Shown: piece by piece, positions 7,135 through 15,341 of the stretch
Layout: each line of letters begins with the position of its first letter
Numbering within the stretch: position 1 is the stretch's first letter
Source: DAOPZC01 sp035353175
GTDB taxonomy: Bacteria > Verrucomicrobiota > Kiritimatiellia > RFP12 > UBA1067
NCBI GenBank assembly: GCA_035353175.1
Contig: DAOPZC010000067.1
Coordinates: forward strand, 1 to 24,128
DNA length: 24,128 nt
Direction of reading: 5' to 3'
The notes under the pieces: generated by a model
Databases searched by the model: none
The model's input: the letters and a program-made list of their open reading frames with translations, nothing else
What the model was told of the DNA's origin: nothing
Made by a program: the position numbers and the translations under genes

Positions 7135-7992
7135 TTATGGGGAAACGGGGGTGACGGGGGCGCTCGCGAGCGCTTCAAGGCCGGTGTCTTTGGCGGCTTG
7201 TATCACGATCTCTTTTGTGACGTGGGGAGCCTGCGAGGCGAAGCCGAGCATCAGCGCCGTGTCGCACAGGTTGTTGATGCTGCGGGGAATGCCTTGCGAA
7301 TAGATGTAGACCTCGTCGAGCGCATCCTTCGCGAACGACCAGATGTCGCCGCCGACGGCCCGCATGTGGTGCTGGATGTATTCGGTTGTCTGCGCGGGGG
7401 AAAGCGGCGTGAGGCGCCAGTCGAGCTGGATGCGGCGCCGGAGCGACTCGTGTTTCATCAGCGACGCCCGCAGATCGTCCGTGCCGGCGAGAATGATGGT
7501 GAAAAGCGGGCGCTCATCGTGGCTCTCGGTCGCGGGAATGCGCAGGTTGCAGAGATAATGGGCCAGATAGAACCCGTCGCCGGCGGCGAGGTGGTGGGCC
7601 TCGTCGAGCAGAAGCAGCGAGCGGGTCAGGTTGTGCGAGTTGCTTTGGCAGTAGGCCTGTAGCGACATGAGGGCTTCGGGCAGGGTCTGGGCCGCGTCGG
7701 GAAGGTTCAGGCTGCGCAGGATATGGCGGGCCATCGGCAGGCTGCCGTTGGGGATCGCGTCGATCTTGATGACCGGGAGCTTGGCTTTCGCGGCGCGGCG
7801 GTGGAGGTATTCGAGGGTCATGGTCTTGCCCACGCCGTAGGCGCCCGTCAGCATTCCTGCGATGCGCTCTTGGTCGATGAGGTAATAAAGGCGGGCGATT
7901 CCTTCCTGGTGCTGCTCGGTCATGTAGATCAGCCTGTCGCTGACGACATTCAGGAAGGGGGACTCTCGAAGGTTCCAATACGCGGTATACAT
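7135..7992 (-). CDS. ExeA/GspA-type AAA ATPase
   Basis: This 285-residue cytoplasmic AAA ATPase has the N-terminal signature of the ExeA family (YxxFxL-like YWNLRESPF, then YMTEQHQEGIARLYY). Walker A is GAYGVGKT (50-57), Walker B is LLLLDEAH with D130-E131, a sensor-like AGTDDL lies near 169-174, and LRRRIQL may supply an arginine finger. Relatives include ExeA/GspA, MshM and the ATPase found in many exosortase-linked exopolysaccharide loci. They tend to lack a large peptidoglycan-binding extension, as here. No exosortase is visible in this window. The ATG at 7992 has only a weak ribosome-binding site and lies 13 bases after the KaiC-like gene. A role in assembly or regulation of the polysaccharide machine is inferred from position. 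Confidence 0.85.
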   Translation of the reverse strand: MYTAYWNLRESPFLNVVSDRLIYMTEQHQEGIARLYYLIDQERIAGMLTGAYGVGKTMTLEYLHRRAAKAKLPVIKIDAIPNGSLPMARHILRSLNLPDAAQTLPEALMSLQAYCQSNSHNLTRSLLLLDEAHHLAAGDGFYLAHYLCNLRIPATESHDERPLFTIILAGTDDLRASLMKHESLRRRIQLDWRLTPLSPAQTTEYIQHHMRAVGGDIWSFAKDALDEVYIYSQGIPRSINNLCDTALMLGFASQAPHVTKEIVIQAAKDTGLEALASAPVTPVSP

Positions 7993-8005
7993 AAGAAGGC
8001 CTGTC

Positions 8006-8803
8006 TTAATCGGGGAAACGGATCACCGAGGAGAAATTGATCCGCTTTTGCGGCGGCGGTGGGGCGGCGCTGCCGGCCGGGGCGGGCTCTCTGGCTTGGC
8101 CGGGAAGCTCGGGTTCCGCATCTTGGGCGACAATGCCCTTCCGCTGGACGATCGTGAACGGATAGGGGGCCGACAGATTCCGCATCTCGCCGAGGTATTT
8201 GGTGACCCGCAGAACGCGCTGGTCCGCCGTGTTCTCGAGGTTAACGGCGATCGGGCACAGGTCCTCGAGGCGGCTTTTGAGGGTGAAAGCGGGGTTGGAC
8301 ACCGGCTTCGGCAGCGTCAGCAGGGCGGTGACGCCCAGCCGTTCGATGGCGTGGATGAACGAATAGACGTGCTCCGCGATGCGCGAGACCGGATGGATGG
8401 CGACCCACGGCAACACGGTGTCGAAGACGATCCGCCGGATCGACTGCGACTCGACCGTCTCTTGGAGTTCCATGAAGGACTGCGGGGGCAGCATCACGTT
8501 GGCGCTCGCATTGCTTTCCGGGATGAAAGAGGTGTATTCGAGAATCGTCAGCTGCCCGTTGGTGACGGCGTCGGCAAAAGGCATGCCGAGGCTCTCGGCG
8601 ACGATGACCGTGTCTTGGGCGCGGTAGTTCGAAAGCAGGAGCGCTTTGTCGCCGTCCTGCAGCGCCTGATTCAGGAAATGGCAGGCAAAGATCGATTTGC
8701 CTGTGCCGTGGCGCCCGGAGCAGAGCACCTGACGCCCACGGTAAACGCCGCCGAAACTGCCGTCAAAGAAAGAGACGCCAAACTTGGTTTTGTCGACGAT
8801 CAC
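8006..8803 (-). CDS. KaiC/RecA-like P-loop ATPase
   Basis: This 265-residue protein looks like a single KaiC-type RecA fold. Walker A is GRHGTGKS (30-37), preceded by a FGGVYRGRQVLCSG strand. Walker B is RRIVFDTV with D128. The paired catalytic glutamates expected after Walker A in KaiC are not evident at the NYRAQDT segment (59-65), so it may bind rather than rapidly hydrolyse ATP. The C-terminal 40 residues are Pro/Ala-rich and probably flexible. It starts with GTG at 8803 behind GAGGA. It lies between a receiver gene (33-base gap) and the ExeA-type ATPase gene. Single-domain KaiC proteins often act in signalling; a link between the receiver and the exopolysaccharide genes is my inference. 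Confidence 0.8.
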   Translation of the reverse strand: MIVDKTKFGVSFFDGSFGGVYRGRQVLCSGRHGTGKSIFACHFLNQALQDGDKALLLSNYRAQDTVIVAESLGMPFADAVTNGQLTILEYTSFIPESNASANVMLPPQSFMELQETVESQSIRRIVFDTVLPWVAIHPVSRIAEHVYSFIHAIERLGVTALLTLPKPVSNPAFTLKSRLEDLCPIAVNLENTADQRVLRVTKYLGEMRNLSAPYPFTIVQRKGIVAQDAEPELPGQAREPAPAGSAAPPPPQKRINFSSVIRFPD

Positions 8804-8836
8804 GGGGTCCTCTTTTCTAGCCGCGGTGCTCGGGCT

Positions 8837-9199
8837 TCACTTCTCAAAAACGTTTTTGAGAATGTTTTTGATAAAGGCAAGCTCGAAGGGCTTGCTGAGA
8901 AACGCCAAGACGCCGTTCTGCGCGGCGCATGTGGTCAGTTCCGGAGATGGCGCGCCGGAAATCAGCACCACCGGGGACCCCTTTGCCTTTTCGCAGAGCT
9001 GGCAGATCCACTTCTGAGGCTCAGGCGCATCCGGCAGACGGATGTCGGCGATGATGAGCTGAAAGTCTCCGTTCTCCAGTTTGGCAAGCGTTTCGGACGC
9101 GTTCAGGGTCGTGATGACCTCATGTCCGAATCCGACGATCAGTCGGGCCAGGTAATTACCGATGGCGGGTTCATCATCAACAATCAGAACTTTTCCCAT
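8837..9199 (-). CDS. Stand-alone response-regulator receiver (CheY-like)
   Basis: This 120-residue protein is a receiver domain with no output domain. The acidic pair is D8-D9, the phospho-acceptor is D52 (IIADIRLPD), the conserved Ser/Thr is S81 (VVLISGAP) and the conserved lysine is K103 (LSKPF). All catalytic positions of an active receiver are therefore present. The ATG at 9199 follows AGAGGG with a six-base gap. It is the first gene of the minus operon, with a good candidate promoter at 9293-9321. No histidine kinase is encoded in the window, so the phosphodonor must be elsewhere. The likely partner is a product of the same operon, such as the KaiC-like ATPase, but this is inference. Confidence 0.92.
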   Translation of the reverse strand: MGKVLIVDDEPAIGNYLARLIVGFGHEVITTLNASETLAKLENGDFQLIIADIRLPDAPEPQKWICQLCEKAKGSPVVLISGAPSPELTTCAAQNGVLAFLSKPFELAFIKNILKNVFEK

Positions 9200-9292
9200 A
9201 ACGAGCCCTCTTTAGTTAGGAGCAACCCCCTATACTGCCGAATCCTGCCGGCAAACCATTTTAAAAACATATACAACCGCTGTTTTGGCATC

Positions 9293-9321
9293 ATTGTCGC
9301 AAAAAAGGAGGTTGCGGTCAA
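9293..9321 (-). promoter_or_regulatory. Candidate sigma-70 promoter for the receiver/ATPase operon
   Basis: On the minus strand TTGACC (9316-9321; 5 of 6 to consensus) and GACAAT (9293-9298; 4 of 6) are separated by exactly 17 bases. Transcription would begin near 9286, giving a leader of roughly 85 bases. The -35 lies in the palindrome GTTGCGGTCAAC (9311-9322) shared with the opposite promoter. Confidence 0.45.
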
Positions 9322-9340
9322 CGCGAAAAAAACGTATGCT
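9312..9340 (+). promoter_or_regulatory. Candidate sigma-70 promoter for the exopolysaccharide operon
   Basis: TTGCGG (9312-9317) and TATGCT (9335-9340; 4 of 6) are separated by 17 bases. Transcription would start near 9347, about 29 bases before the GT2 start codon. The -35 overlaps that of the divergent promoter. A weaker sigma-54-like match (TGGCA...GCA with correct GG/GC spacing) lies at 9286-9301 as an alternative. Confidence 0.4.
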
Positions 9341-9375
9341 AAGGCAATCCTTGGAAACCGTGTCAGCAATAACTT

Positions 9376-10857
9376 ATGCAAACGTATCTGTCACAAGCCG
9401 AAGTTAAAGACCCGTCCGTTGTCCGTGGCCGCCGTTGCCGGTGTGATGCGTGTGCGCTGTCGGTCCATGTGGTTGAGACCCCGGCGCCGACGGTATGCCC
9501 GTATTGCCAAAGACTTCTGACGCATGAGGTGACCGAGGCTCCTGTGGCTCCAGCTTTTCCGGTTCCCTCCGACGAGGAGGTCCGCGAACGGCTGGGCAAG
9601 CTCTACTTGCGCCCGCCTAAACTGTTGGTCCTGCTGATCTCATCGGTTGCCATGTTTATGTTGGGGTGGGCGATCTTCTTGCAGTTGCGCAGCGTGGAGA
9701 ATTACTGGTATCAGCCGATGGTGAGCATCTATTCCTTGCTGGCCGGCATCTTCGTGGTTTCGCGCTTCATCATCGCCGCGTTTTATATTTCGCCGAAAGA
9801 CGTGGGCTATCTGCCGTCGGTGACGGTCCTTGTGCCGTGCATGAACGAGGGCGGGGTGATCCGTCAGACCATCGAGCGGATCTTTTCGGCCGGCTACCCT
9901 GTCGCACAGCTCGAGGTCGTGTGCGTGAACGACGGGTCGAGCGACAACACGCTGGAGCAGATGCTGGCCGCGCAGACGCGGCATCCCCGGCTGGTCGTGG
10001 TGGACTTCGAGAAGAACCGCGGGCTCTGTCACGCCTGGGGCGTTTCGGTGCTGATCGCGCGCGGCGAGTTCATGGTGTGCGTGGATTCCGACACGTTTAT
10101 TTTCCCGGGCTCGCTGCGAAAGCTGGTGCAGGGGTTCGTCGACCCGACGGTGGGCGGGATTTCCGGGCACTGCGATGTCGAGAATGCGGACGCCAATTTG
10201 CTGACCCGGATGCAGGACGTGCGGTATTACTTCTCCTATAAGATCATGAAGGCTGCCGAGAGCGTGTTCGGGACGGTGAGCTGCCTGCCGGGCTGCTTCT
10301 CCGCTTATCGCCGCGTCTGCGTGCTGCATGTGCTGGACGAGTGGCTGAACGCGACGGTGATGGGCAGCCACGGCAATTTCGCGGACGACCGCTCGCTGAC
10401 GAACCGGATCCTGAAGGACTACAAGATCCTTTACGACGACGAGGCCCTGGCCACGACGATCGCGCCCGAGAACTGGCGCCAATACACGCGGCAGCAGGCG
10501 CGCTGGATGCGCTCCTACCTGCGGGAAATCGTTAAGACCGGCCGGTACATGTGGCGCAAGCACCCCGTGCCCTCGCTCTCTTGGTACGCCATGATGTGGA
10601 TGCCGATCCTCGAGCCCGTAGTCATGATCCAGGCGCTGGTGATCGGCCCGATCCTGGCCGGGCACGTCACGGCTTCCTACACGTTGGGTGTGATGGCGAT
10701 CACGGCGGTCTGGTCGCTGCATTTCTGGGCCTCGACCGGCCGGCGCTGGTGGTGGGCGGGATTTGTGTTTACGCTCTCCTACATCGCCTTTTACAGTTGG
10801 CAAATCTATTGGGCGCTGTTGACGCTGCGCGGCAAAAAGTGGGGGACTCGCGGATGA
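9376..10857 (+). CDS. Membrane GT2 polysaccharide synthase (hyaluronan synthase/PgaC-like) with N-terminal zinc ribbon
   Basis: This 493-residue processive glycosyltransferase probably polymerises a beta-linked sugar chain and moves it across the inner membrane. The GT2 core runs about 147-385: NDGSSD (185-190), DSD (237-239), FADDR with D337-D338, and QQARW (373-377), the QxxRW product-binding motif. The FADDRSLTN pattern resembles GDDRxLTN of hyaluronan synthase, NodC and PgaC enzymes. Two TM helices precede the core (about 82-104, 115-136) and about three follow (410-430, 436-452, 458-482). The cytoplasmic N-terminus carries C23-x2-C26 and C41-x2-C44, a zinc-ribbon pattern unusual in this family. 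The ATG at 9376 is the first possible start (TAA at 9370) but has no clear Shine-Dalgarno. The stop overlaps the next start as ATGA. Product sugar unknown; a GlcNAc-type polymer is favoured by the deacetylase partner. Confidence 0.88.
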   Translation: MQTYLSQAEVKDPSVVRGRRCRCDACALSVHVVETPAPTVCPYCQRLLTHEVTEAPVAPAFPVPSDEEVRERLGKLYLRPPKLLVLLISSVAMFMLGWAIFLQLRSVENYWYQPMVSIYSLLAGIFVVSRFIIAAFYISPKDVGYLPSVTVLVPCMNEGGVIRQTIERIFSAGYPVAQLEVVCVNDGSSDNTLEQMLAAQTRHPRLVVVDFEKNRGLCHAWGVSVLIARGEFMVCVDSDTFIFPGSLRKLVQGFVDPTVGGISGHCDVENADANLLTRMQDVRYYFSYKIMKAAESVFGTVSCLPGCFSAYRRVCVLHVLDEWLNATVMGSHGNFADDRSLTNRILKDYKILYDDEALATTIAPENWRQYTRQQARWMRSYLREIVKTGRYMWRKHPVPSLSWYAMMWMPILEPVVMIQALVIGPILAGHVTASYTLGVMAITAVWSLHFWASTGRRWWWAGFVFTLSYIAFYSWQIYWALLTLRGKKWGTRG

Positions 10858-13800
10858 AAACCACAGACGACATGAAACGCGGTGAAGAGGCCCGGCCGGA
10901 GCCCGGCGGCGTGAATGGGGCGGCGTCGCCCGAAGCGGAGATTGATGAAGCCTGGGAACGCCCGGTCGCCGTCGCGAAAGACCGGAACGTTCGGGCCTGG
11001 CTCATCTTTCTGGGGCTGATCTGCTTCGGCGTCGCCCTTTGGACGCCGCTCCGCACGCTCTATTACCGGTCCGGATATGCCAAGGGCGAGGTGGAGGTCA
11101 AGCGTGACGCCGACACGTTCGTCGCTCTCGCCTATTACGGCGTGAATGACGAGGTCGCCGAAGGCTCCCAAGACATCGCGACCGCCGTTTTCGCCGAACA
11201 GCTCCGGCTGCTGAAAGAGCGCGGCTATACGCCGATCAGCCTGCAGGACGTGCGGGCCTTTTATAAGGAAGGCAAGCTGTTACCCCGCAAAGCGGTCTTG
11301 ATGACGTTCGAACAGTCGCGCAAAAGCTCGTATTTCGAAATCCGCAACCTGCTGCACGTCAATAAGTGGAAGGCGGTGATGGGCGTGACGACGCGCCCGA
11401 TCCACATGAAAGACGCGCAGGCCCTGCTCTGGCCCTACCTGCGGGATATGATCACCATGGGGTCGTGGGAACTGGCCGCCCAGTCGGAAAACGGGTTCGA
11501 TTTCATCGAGACGAGCCCCTCCGGCCGCACCGGCCCGTTCTTCTCCAACCCCCAGTGGCTCGCGGATAACCGGCGCTATGAACTGCCGGAGGAGTTCAAC
11601 AAGCGGCTCGACGAGGACCACCGCAAAGTGATCGGTGAGTTCGAGAAAGAGGCCGGCTTCAAGCCGGTCGCGTTCTTCTTCCCTTATGGCGACTACGGTC
11701 AGTACGAGGAACAGGCCAAAGTCGTGCGCGTAACCAACATCCATCAGGTCGGGACCCATTACGATCTGGGATTCTCCCTGGGACAGCTGGCCCTGAACAC
11801 CCGCAACAGCGATCCGCGGCGGCTGAACCGGCTGTTGGTCAACCCGGCTTGGACGCCGGAGCAGTTCATCAACAAGCTCGAATCGTTCTGGCCGATCGAG
11901 CCGGAGCGCGGCGTCAACAGTCGGCAGTTCGGCCCCGACCGGTGGATCGGCGAGTGGGGCGAGGTCCTCGTCCGCGAGAAAGAGCTGGTCCTGCGCGCAA
12001 TCCCGCCGATGAATCCGGTCATGACGCTGCGCCAGGCCCCTTCAACCGCCACGGCCGGCGCGAAGGCCTGGCTGGCGGGGAGCGACACCTTCGAGGACGG
12101 GTTTCTCTCGATCCGCTTCCATCTCAAGCGCGGCCGGTTCGGCGTCTACCTGCGCTCGACCTCCATCGGCGAATATGTCTATTTCAGCTTGGACGACGCC
12201 GGCAAGGTCTCGGTGCGGCAGCGGCGGCCGGACATGGACGAGGTGATGCTGTCCACCGATACGCTGTCCGGCGAAACCACGTCGAACCACGAGCTGCTGA
12301 TCTGTCTGCGCGATAACCTTTTCTTTGCGCGCCTGGACGGCGAAACGCTCTTTGGCGGCCGGGTGCTGCTGAACGGCGAGATCCGGCAGGGGCTGGTGGC
12401 CATCGGCATCTGGGACCCGATCCCGGGAATCGCCGAAGCCACGGTGCTCGACACCCGGCTCGTCGGCCGCCGCGATGCGTTGGTCACTTGGTCGCCTGAC
12501 GTGGCCAAAGATGTGGGCTATCTCACCAAGTGGCTGAACGAGCACGGCTACCAGTTCAACGTGCTGTCGCCGCCTTGGCTCGACATCTTCGAGAATGCGC
12601 CGATCACCTTCCCGATCTGGGACCGCAAGGCCTTGAGCCTGTTGGCGCGCACCAACAATATGCGCATCATCCCGCATGTGCAGGTGCGCGACGCGGCCCT
12701 GCTGCAGAAGGTGTCTCCCGCCGAGGTCGTCGAACGCGCGCTCGAACATGATGTGAGCGGCCTCTACGTCGATACCTCGGCCTGCACGCCCGAACAGGTG
12801 ACGCCGCTGGTGACGTGGCTCATCAGGCTCCATGCGGCGTTGCGCGAAAAGAACCTGCAGCTGGTGCTGAAACTGCCGGTGTCGATCGAATCGTTGCCGT
12901 CCGCCGGCAACATCGTGCGGCTGCTGCCCGGCGTGCTGTTGGCCGGCGATTTCCAGACGCCGCCCTTCAATTTGACCGATAAAGATGTGTTGGGCCTCAC
13001 GCGCGTGCTGCCTTCCGCAAGCGACGAGACGCTGTCGCTTTACTATCAGCTGTCGGATATGCTTTCGAGCTACAATGACGTTTCGCCCGACGCCAAAAAG
13101 GAAGAGCTGCGGCAGAAAGGGTTCGACGCCTTTACGGCGGGGGACTATAAGGAATCCATCCGGCATTGGACGGACTGGTGGAACAGCGATCCGCGCAACG
13201 CCGAGGCGCTCTCGCTGATCGGCGATGCCTGGCTGCGCCTCAACGAGCCGAAAAAGGCGCTCGAGTCCTATACGCAGAGCCTGGAGATCAATCCCGGGCA
13301 GATGAACCTGGCCATCCGGCATTCGCGCCTGCTGGAACAGCTGAATCGGCTGGACGAGTCGGCCGACATCCTGAACGTCTACGCCCGCGCGTTTCCGGAC
13401 AGCCCCGCGGTGACGATCGCGCAGGCCCAGTGGCTCGACCGCCACCGCCAACGCAACGAGGCCCGCAAGGTGATGCAGGCCTTGGTGGGCCGCTATCCCG
13501 ACAACATCGAGGCCCGGCTGATTCTTCAGACCATGCTGGATGAGCCGTCCGAACGCTATGTCAACATGCAGGAGTTGCTCGCGATCGGGCGCGGCGCCGA
13601 GACGCATTTGTTCGGCTTCGGGCGCGATATCTTTGCCGCGGAATTGCTGGCGATCCCCGAGTCGAGCGTCTTTTTCAATTTCGTGCGCGAAACCGCGGAA
13701 AAGGCCCCGAACAAAAAGACGAGTGAATTGTATCAGGGCTTTTTGCCGCTCGCGACGAATGTCACGGAGAACTTCGTTTCGGACAAGCTCTCGGACAACT

Positions 13801-15332
13801 GGATCGCGTTCGGCGGTTTCCGGCCCTCCGCTTACGGCCGGTACGAGCTCCGTGCCGGTTCGGACATGTCGGAAGCGTTCTTGCGCCTGAAAAAATCGGA
13901 ACTGATGCGGGACGGTTTCATGGAGGTGACGCTGGACGAGTCCTCGGGCGCCTTCTGGCTTTACGCCCGCCGCAGCACCAAGTCGATGATCCGGTTCGGC
14001 TACGACGACGAGGGCTTTATCCGGATTCAGTCGTGGTTCAACAGCGACCTGCGCACCTATGAGAGCCGGCCGTGGCTGCGCCCGCCGGGAACGGTCCGGC
14101 TGCGCTTGGAGATCCGCGGCGACGGCGCGGTCGGGTACGTGAACGGCAAGCCGGTGTTCACGACGCCGCTGGCGATTCCCCAGGACGTCTGCTACGGCTG
14201 GTGGAGCGTCGCGCCGTTCTCGCCGGAGCTGGGTTTGGCGCGCGCCCGCATCGCCCGCATCGAATGCGGGCCGCTGTCGCCGACCGTCGTGTTCGTGCCG
14301 CGCATGTCGGATGCGGACATGCGCTCCGCGCTGGACCTCATGCGGCTGCATGTGCAGGACATGTCGGCGGTAGCGCCGATCGCGTTCACCCAATTGCCGG
14401 ACGGGACGGTCCCCACGGAGCCCGAGATCGAACTGGCGATGTTCAAGATGTTCTGCACGTTCCATCGCCTGCGCTTGATGCCCGTGGTCGACTTGGCGTA
14501 TTTCTCCAACACGCTGCCGGAACATCTGGCCAACCTGATTCTGAAACACCGCTTGCCCGGACTGATCCTGCGCGTGCGGACCATGCCGGACGCCGAATGG
14601 TTCGGCAAGATGGAGAAGATGCTGGAAAAGACCACGGCCGACTTCATCGTGGTGCAGCAGGAGGAGTCCTATTGGCCTGTTCAGGAAACAGAGGGCGATC
14701 TTGATGCGCCGCAGGAAGTCGCCCGCCTCAAGCGGCTGGCAAAAACCGACGTTTATGAGATCCAGAGGGGAAGCTTGCTGTTCCATCCCCTGAAGGACTC
14801 ATGGCAGGCCCCGGCCGTGTCCTACGGCGACTGGCTCAAGGCGCTTGCCAAGACGACACGGGAGGGAATCAATCCTTGCCTGGTGGTGATGCCGCGCCGT
14901 TTCCACGCGTTGCAGACGGCCGAAACCGTAGAGGAAAAGCCCTTCAACATGATCGCCGCACCGGTCGCGGTAACGCCGCCGGCGACATCGCCGGTCGCCG
15001 AGCCGGCGACGAATCGTGCGATGGCCGTGGCTGCTGTGACGAACCTCATCGTCCAGGCCGGGGAAACGACCAATGAAGTCGTCGGGGGAAATGCCCGGAG
15101 CGTGGCCGTGTCCAATCGGGTGGAGGACGTTCTGCACTCGCCGGGATCGAATGTGCTGAATCGGACGGAGGTTCCCCAGACGGGGGACAAGGCCGGGGCC
15201 GAACCGGAAAAGCAGGAGAAAGCGGGCACTCCCAAGAAGACGTTCTGGCAAACATTGCACTCGAAGTTCGGCGCAGACAAACCGGAAACGGGCGCCGCGC
15301 CTGTACCGGAGCCCGGCAAGACAGTCAAGTAA
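10854..15332 (+). CDS. Membrane-anchored 1492-residue periplasmic protein: degenerate CE4, two jelly-roll/TIM-like modules, TPR
   Basis: A cytoplasmic tail (1-46) is followed by one TM segment (about 48-66) and a large periplasmic part. Residues about 88-340 resemble a PgaB-type CE4 deacetylase, but TFDD is TFEQ (151-154) and the H-x4-H metal ligands are W205 and Q210, while FFFPYGDYG (274-282) survives. It is probably a carbohydrate-binding pseudo-enzyme. Then come a jelly-roll-like region (about 362-535), a TIM-barrel-like region (about 538-745, with D640 in GLYVDTS), TPRs (about 749-890), a second jelly-roll-like region (981-1140) and another TIM-like region (1140-1300). A Pro/Ala/Thr-rich tail (about 1370-1492) ends the protein. 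The frame opens upstream inside the GT2 gene, but the ATG at 10854 overlaps its stop (ATGA) and has GGGGGA upstream. Likely role: scaffold guiding the nascent polymer. Domain edges are estimates. Confidence 0.8.
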   Translation: MKTTDDMKRGEEARPEPGGVNGAASPEAEIDEAWERPVAVAKDRNVRAWLIFLGLICFGVALWTPLRTLYYRSGYAKGEVEVKRDADTFVALAYYGVNDEVAEGSQDIATAVFAEQLRLLKERGYTPISLQDVRAFYKEGKLLPRKAVLMTFEQSRKSSYFEIRNLLHVNKWKAVMGVTTRPIHMKDAQALLWPYLRDMITMGSWELAAQSENGFDFIETSPSGRTGPFFSNPQWLADNRRYELPEEFNKRLDEDHRKVIGEFEKEAGFKPVAFFFPYGDYGQYEEQAKVVRVTNIHQVGTHYDLGFSLGQLALNTRNSDPRRLNRLLVNPAWTPEQFINKLESFWPIEPERGVNSRQFGPDRWIGEWGEVLVREKELVLRAIPPMNPVMTLRQAPSTATAGAKAWLAGSDTFEDGFLSIRFHLKRGRFGVYLRSTSIGEYVYFSLDDAGKVSVRQRRPDMDEVMLSTDTLSGETTSNHELLICLRDNLFFARLDGETLFGGRVLLNGEIRQGLVAIGIWDPIPGIAEATVLDTRLVGRRDALVTWSPDVAKDVGYLTKWLNEHGYQFNVLSPPWLDIFENAPITFPIWDRKALSLLARTNNMRIIPHVQVRDAALLQKVSPAEVVERALEHDVSGLYVDTSACTPEQVTPLVTWLIRLHAALREKNLQLVLKLPVSIESLPSAGNIVRLLPGVLLAGDFQTPPFNLTDKDVLGLTRVLPSASDETLSLYYQLSDMLSSYNDVSPDAKKEELRQKGFDAFTAGDYKESIRHWTDWWNSDPRNAEALSLIGDAWLRLNEPKKALESYTQSLEINPGQMNLAIRHSRLLEQLNRLDESADILNVYARAFPDSPAVTIAQAQWLDRHRQRNEARKVMQALVGRYPDNIEARLILQTMLDEPSERYVNMQELLAIGRGAETHLFGFGRDIFAAELLAIPESSVFFNFVRETAEKAPNKKTSELYQGFLPLATNVTENFVSDKLSDNWIAFGGFRPSAYGRYELRAGSDMSEAFLRLKKSELMRDGFMEVTLDESSGAFWLYARRSTKSMIRFGYDDEGFIRIQSWFNSDLRTYESRPWLRPPGTVRLRLEIRGDGAVGYVNGKPVFTTPLAIPQDVCYGWWSVAPFSPELGLARARIARIECGPLSPTVVFVPRMSDADMRSALDLMRLHVQDMSAVAPIAFTQLPDGTVPTEPEIELAMFKMFCTFHRLRLMPVVDLAYFSNTLPEHLANLILKHRLPGLILRVRTMPDAEWFGKMEKMLEKTTADFIVVQQEESYWPVQETEGDLDAPQEVARLKRLAKTDVYEIQRGSLLFHPLKDSWQAPAVSYGDWLKALAKTTREGINPCLVVMPRRFHALQTAETVEEKPFNMIAAPVAVTPPATSPVAEPATNRAMAVAAVTNLIVQAGETTNEVVGGNARSVAVSNRVEDVLHSPGSNVLNRTEVPQTGDKAGAEPEKQEKAGTPKKTFWQTLHSKFGADKPETGAAPVPEPGKTVK

Positions 15333-15341
15333 GGGAAGAAG

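Noticed and set aside
7135..7992. Transposition ATPase (TniB-like)
   Set aside because: The N-terminal signature and the polysaccharide-operon context fit the ExeA group, and no transposase gene or end repeats are nearby.
9286..9301. Sigma-54 promoter for the GT2 operon
   Set aside because: GG and GC spacing is right, but several consensus positions differ and a sigma-70 pair with 17-base spacing lies closer to the gene. Kept only as an alternative in the promoter entry.
8048..9520. 490-codon plus-strand frame across the ATPase and receiver genes
   Set aside because: It runs antisense to two genes with intact Walker and receiver motifs and through the intergenic promoter region, and has no recognisable domain.
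10551..10853. Upstream extension of the 1492-residue protein by about 100 codons
   Set aside because: This part overlaps the GT2 catalytic and TM coding region in another frame. The ATG at 10854 has the ATGA overlap and a ribosome-binding site.
12042..14786. Very long open frame on the minus strand opposite the 1492-residue gene
   Set aside because: It has no recognisable motif, an Arg/His/Gln-rich composition typical of an antisense frame of GC-rich coding DNA, and lies wholly opposite a gene with clear domains.
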